A program made the position numbers and the translations under genes. Below the pieces are notes generated by a model. The model did not search any database, was not told the origin of the DNA, and was given only the letters and a program-made list of their open reading frames with translations. A stretch of DNA of 64,000 nucleotides from Polyangiaceae bacterium (GTDB lineage: Bacteria > Myxococcota_A > Polyangia > Polyangiales > Polyangiaceae): NCBI GenBank assembly GCA_013361525.1, contig JABFXY010000069.1, positions 1-64,000 on the forward strand, read 5' to 3'. Shown one piece after another: positions 60,782-64,000 of the stretch. How positions within the stretch are numbered: position 1 is the first letter of the stretch; each line of letters starts with the position of its first letter.

Positions 60782-62665
60782 ATGAGCAAGAGCCGCGCCG
60801 AGCCGTCGTTCGAGCCTGTCGTCGACCGCGCGATCCTGGAAGGCGTGAAAGACGCGCAATTGGGCGTGGCTGTTTGGCAAGCGACGCCCGAAGGTCCCCG
60901 CGCGGTCTTCGTGAACGAAGCCGCCCGAACCATGCTCGGGTACGGCCGCGACGAGCTTCCGCCGTTCGGCGCGTTCGAGCTCGACCGAGATCGCGACAAC
61001 GCGCGCATCACGCAAGCTTGTGCGCTCCACAAGGCGGGCCATTATGTGCCCCTCGAGCTTGCGCGGTCGCAGTCGACGGTCGATGGCACGACGCTGCACG
61101 TCGACTTCTTTCTCGATGCTTCCGCGAGACGTGCGGCAGAGCGCGCCACCCTCGCCTCCGAGGCGAGATTCCGCAGCCTCATCGAGGGTGCGCCGGACGG
61201 GATCGCGATCACGCGAAATGCGCAGATCCTCTACGCGAACCCGGCCGCGGTCGCGTTGCTCGGCTACGAAGATGCCGCCGATCTCATCGGTGCGCCCATC
61301 ACGGCGTTCCTCGATGACGACGGCCGGCGCCGGTTCACGACCAGAGCCGGCATTGCAGGTCCGCCCCGGCCCCTTCCACCGGCGGAATACCGCACGCAAC
61401 GACGCGACGGGACATGGATCCTCGCGGAGATCACGAGCTTGCCGTTCGAGTGGGAGGGCGGACCAGCCGTCATCGCATTCGCGCGCGATGTGACCGAACG
61501 ATCGAGAGTGGCAGAACAGCTCAAACGCGCCGATCGGCTCGCCTCGCTCGGAACGCTGTCGGCTGGAGTCGCACACGAGATCAACAACCCGCTGACGTTC
61601 ATGACGTTGGGTATCGAGATCCTTGCCAAGCGGCTCAACATCGCGAAGCTCGACGAAGACGAGCGCAACAGCATGCTTTCGACGCTCGCCGAGCTGCGTC
61701 GTGGAGCGGAGCGTGTGGCGGAGGTCGTGCGTGATCTTCGCACGTTCTCCCGCGCCGACGAGCACGGCTCCGAGCCCGTCGACCTTCGCATGGTGATCGA
61801 GTCCGCCGAGCGAATGGTCGACCATCGTGCGCGTCACCTCGCGACCGTGGCGATCGACGTCCCCGACCTGCCGTTCGTGCGCGCGAACGCGAGCCGCCTC
61901 GAGCAGGTGATCGTGAATCTGCTCCTCAACGCGTGCCAAGCCTTCGACGAGGAGAGCCCGCGCAATCGAATCGACGTTCGCGGCGGCCTCTTGGACGACG
62001 GTCGTGTCTTCGTCGACGTGAGCGACAACGGGCCCGGGATCTCGGACGAGATCTTGCCGCGCATCTTCGATCCTTTCTTCACGACCAAACGGGTGGGTGA
62101 GGGGACGGGCCTCGGCCTCGCCATCTGCCATGGCATCGTCGCGGGCTTCGGCGGGGAGCTGTCCGTGGATACGACCGTCGGCGGGACGACGTTTCGGATG
62201 GTCCTGCCGTCGATTCGCGCGAGCATCCTCGGGCTCACACCGCCACCGAGCTCACCACCGTCGTCGCGTTTGCGCATTCTGATCGTCGACGACGAGCCGG
62301 CGATCGTTCGCAGCTTGAAGCGATCGCTCTCGGTTCGGCATCACATCGAGACGGCTGCGACTGGAGAGGAGGCGCTGGCGCTCGTCGAGCGGGAGCGCTT
62401 CGACGTCGTGCTTTGCGACCTCGCGATGCCCGGCTTCAGCGGGATCGAGCTCTACCACCGCCTGCGCGAGCTGAAGCCCGAGCTCGCGAAGCGCTTCGCC
62501 GTGATGACCGGCGGCGCCGTATCGCAGCGCGCGAGCTCCTTCCTCGAGACGTGGACCGGGCCGCGCATCGACAAGCCGTTCTCGATTCGCAAGCTCGAGC
62601 AGCTTCTCTCCGAGGCGATTGGCGAGCAGGCCCTGGGCACGGAGCCCGACGCGAAGGCGCTCTAA
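60782..62665 (+). CDS. PAS-containing hybrid histidine kinase with C-terminal receiver
   Basis: A 627-residue soluble kinase. Start ATG 60782; the frame opens at 60680. Two PAS domains occupy about residues 15-125 and 130-260 (the second with RFRSLIEGAPDGIAITRNAQILYANPAA). HisKA has the H box AGVAHEINNPLTFM, and HATPase has NLLLNACQAF, DNGPGI, PFFTTKRVGEGTGLGLA. A receiver domain at the C-terminus (about 520-627) holds LIVDDEPAIVRSL, phosphoacceptor Asp in VVLCDLAMPGFSG and Lys in RIDKPFSIRK. Phosphate therefore can pass from His to Asp within the protein; no separate output domain follows. The 4-nt overlap with the convergent acyltransferase is at the stops. Confidence 0.93.
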   Translation: MSKSRAEPSFEPVVDRAILEGVKDAQLGVAVWQATPEGPRAVFVNEAARTMLGYGRDELPPFGAFELDRDRDNARITQACALHKAGHYVPLELARSQSTVDGTTLHVDFFLDASARRAAERATLASEARFRSLIEGAPDGIAITRNAQILYANPAAVALLGYEDAADLIGAPITAFLDDDGRRRFTTRAGIAGPPRPLPPAEYRTQRRDGTWILAEITSLPFEWEGGPAVIAFARDVTERSRVAEQLKRADRLASLGTLSAGVAHEINNPLTFMTLGIEILAKRLNIAKLDEDERNSMLSTLAELRRGAERVAEVVRDLRTFSRADEHGSEPVDLRMVIESAERMVDHRARHLATVAIDVPDLPFVRANASRLEQVIVNLLLNACQAFDEESPRNRIDVRGGLLDDGRVFVDVSDNGPGISDEILPRIFDPFFTTKRVGEGTGLGLAICHGIVAGFGGELSVDTTVGGTTFRMVLPSIRASILGLTPPPSSPPSSRLRILIVDDEPAIVRSLKRSLSVRHHIETAATGEEALALVERERFDVVLCDLAMPGFSGIELYHRLRELKPELAKRFAVMTGGAVSQRASSFLETWTGPRIDKPFSIRKLEQLLSEAIGEQALGTEPDAKAL

Positions 62666-63531
62666 CCGAGGCCGCCGCGGCGCAATACAGCTTCGATCGA
62701 GCGCGTGACCCGTTCGTACACCTGATCGTCGTCCATCGCGAGCTCGGCCTCGGTGAGCGGCGGCAGCACGTGGTAGCCGATCTTCGCGGGGACGATCGGG
62801 ACGAGGACCGCGACAGCATAGGCGGCGACTCCGGTGCCGATGCGTGTCGCGAGGCTGCGCCGGCGTGTGAGACGCAGCGAAGCGACCGCGGCTGCGATCG
62901 ACAACACGGGAAACGGAATGCGGTGGAGGCCTGCGAACCGAATGCCCGAGAGCCATGCGAGCCTGCGCGACGCGCCGAGGTTCGGAACGGTGACGTGCGA
63001 CCCCGTGATTGCGAGCGGCACGACGGTGAGGCCGAGCTCGCGCGCGAGACGGATCCATCCGCGGTGATTGCCGAAGTCGACGCGCCGCGCGCGCCACATC
63101 GGCCGCATCGCTTCGTGGTCACCGCCTGGAAACAGCAACACCGCGGCGCCGCTCGAACGCGCCCACGCTGCGCCCTCACGTGTCGCTTCGACCGCGCCGA
63201 CGGACCGCAGCAGCTGGCCGAACCACGGTGCCCTCATCAGCGCCGAGTGCGCCATCGCGGCGAGCGGCCGGTGCTCACCGACGTGCGTGAGCCACGCTTC
63301 CGTGAACGCCACCGACTCCACGACGCCGAGCCCGGAGTGGTTTCCGACGAGGAGGTAACCGTTGTGATCCGGCAAGTTGCCGGCGCCCTCGAAGCTCACG
63401 GGCCAGAGCTTGCGGAGGATCGGCACCGCGAGCTTTCGATAGGCGGCGAGCCACCGCGGATCGGCGCGGCCCGGATGTTTCGAGCTTCGTTGGTGCATCG
63501 GATCGGCGCGGTGTCGCGGCGTCTCTCTCAT
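62662..63531 (-). CDS. PlsC-like lysophospholipid acyltransferase with altered HX4D block
   Basis: A 289-residue protein. NHSGLGVVES is where other members have an NHxxxxD (HX4D) block: the His is there but the Asp is Glu (or displaced). FPGGDHEAMRP matches the third conserved block, and VVPLAITGSH the fourth. Two hydrophobic segments (PVLSIAAAVASLRL; GTGVAAYAVAVLVPIVP) place it at the membrane. It would acylate a lysophospholipid or glycerol lipid with acyl-ACP or acyl-CoA. Start ATG 63531 (63498 alternative). The unusual first block may mean altered activity or a family where Asp is not strict. Confidence 0.78.
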   Translation of the reverse strand: MRETPRHRADPMHQRSSKHPGRADPRWLAAYRKLAVPILRKLWPVSFEGAGNLPDHNGYLLVGNHSGLGVVESVAFTEAWLTHVGEHRPLAAMAHSALMRAPWFGQLLRSVGAVEATREGAAWARSSGAAVLLFPGGDHEAMRPMWRARRVDFGNHRGWIRLARELGLTVVPLAITGSHVTVPNLGASRRLAWLSGIRFAGLHRIPFPVLSIAAAVASLRLTRRRSLATRIGTGVAAYAVAVLVPIVPAKIGYHVLPPLTEAELAMDDDQVYERVTRSIEAVLRRGGLG

Positions 63532-63706
63532 GCGCGCCGCGATAATCGACCACTGCCTCGCCGAGGGCCAGTCGAAGCGGCGCCGTCGACGGCGACCTGG
63601 TTTCGCCGCGCGTGGCGCCGGCCCTTCGGGTGGATCGCGGCGGACCTCGGGCGTGCTGGGCAGAGTTTCTTGCCGCAGAAGCCCAGTTGTACGAAACATG
63701 GCCCTC

Positions 63707-64000
63707 ATGGCTGCACTCGTCCTCGAAGGCACATTCACTGCAATCGTCACGCCGTTTACGCCCGATGGCTCGGCGGTCGACGTCGACGCGCTCGATCGTC
63801 TCGTCGACGCGCAGATCGAAGGTGGCGTGTCGGGGCTCGTTCCGTGCGGCACGACGGGGGAATCGCCGACGCTCTCGGACGCCGAGCAGGTCGACGTGAT
63901 TCGCCGCGTCGTCGTGCGCGCGAAGGGCCGCGTGCCCGTTATCGCCGGGACCGGCAGTTTCTCGACGAAGAAGACGATCGAGGCCTCGAAGGCAGCCGTC
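63707..64000 (+). CDS. dapA: 4-hydroxy-tetrahydrodipicolinate synthase, 3'-truncated by window
   Basis: The first 98 residues of a class I aldolase-type enzyme, running off the window end. EGTFTAIVTPFTPDGSAVD, GGVSGLVPCGTTGESPTLSD (the dapA signature) and RVPVIAGTGSFSTKKTIE are typical. It condenses pyruvate and aspartate semialdehyde in lysine and diaminopimelate synthesis; the Schiff-base Lys lies outside the window. ATG 63698 is an alternative start three codons upstream. Divergent from the acyltransferase. Confidence 0.95.
   Translation, partial: MAALVLEGTFTAIVTPFTPDGSAVDVDALDRLVDAQIEGGVSGLVPCGTTGESPTLSDAEQVDVIRRVVVRAKGRVPVIAGTGSFSTKKTIEASKAAV

Noticed and set aside
1-64000. CRISPR arrays, rRNA operons and insertion sequences
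   Set aside because: No regularly spaced identical repeats, rRNA-like sequence or transposase frame was found on either strand.

Overview
The window looks like chromosomal DNA of a GC-rich predatory or soil myxobacterium, most probably from the Polyangiales (Sorangium/Labilithrix-like). This is an inference from gene style. There are many single-copy lipoproteins whose lipobox is followed by a long Gly/Ser/Asp-rich linker. There is a MopE-type Cys-rich lipoprotein with a choice-of-anchor domain, a bactofilin, a eukaryote-like Ser/Thr kinase with a C-terminal membrane anchor, a hybrid PAS histidine kinase and a sigma-54 gene. Genes are tightly packed on both strands with many 1-8 nt start/stop overlaps.

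Layout. Positions 1-4192 are the right end of an integrated phage-like or ICE-like element: a FEN nuclease/Sak4-type ATPase fusion, SSB, a small mobile-element protein, a helix-turn-helix excisionase-like protein and a tyrosine integrase. The integrase abuts the 3' end of a tRNA-Leu(UAG) gene, which is the probable attachment site; the other end lies left of the window. Positions 4300-8130 hold a haem-type lipoprotein and a three-gene run (zinc-ribbon protein, pentapeptide-repeat/beta-helix fusion, bactofilin). rpoN follows at 8.5-10 kb. Positions 10-20.5 kb carry redox and lipid-type enzymes (molybdopterin oxidoreductase, DUF1295 membrane protein, quinone oxidoreductase, a degenerate FadJ-like protein) and a BtpA-family TIM barrel. 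Positions 20.5-39 kb are mostly envelope proteins: lipoproteins, an MMPL/RND permease, VCBS-like and solute-binding proteins, and a two-gene operon joining a TolB-like membrane protein to a polytopic HExxH protein.

Positions 39-41.8 kb encode a CpxP/R/A-like unit on the minus strand: a Spy/CpxP-like protein, a tiny acidic/His-tailed protein, an OmpR-type regulator and a histidine kinase. It is divergent from an MFS exporter. Positions 43.1-43.85 kb form a repeat-rich intergenic region. Positions 44-52.7 kb include a methyltransferase, lipoproteins, a TetR/SDR regulatory pair with two palindromic operators, a GNAT enzyme, a cyclophilin and a HExxH aminopeptidase. Positions 52.7-57.2 kb are one very long secreted transglutaminase-type protein. 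The right end has a hemerythrin, a Ser/Thr kinase, a PAS hybrid kinase, a PlsC-like acyltransferase and the start of dapA.

The most unusual features are: (i) a 140-bp, strongly hairpin-forming intergenic repeat in three dispersed copies; (ii) the nuclease-ATPase fusion with a possible internal translation start; (iii) the pentapeptide/bactofilin cluster; (iv) the HExxH membrane protein coupled to a TolB-like partner; and (v) the FadJ homologue that has lost its dehydrogenase signature residues. No CRISPR array, rRNA gene or insertion sequence was seen.
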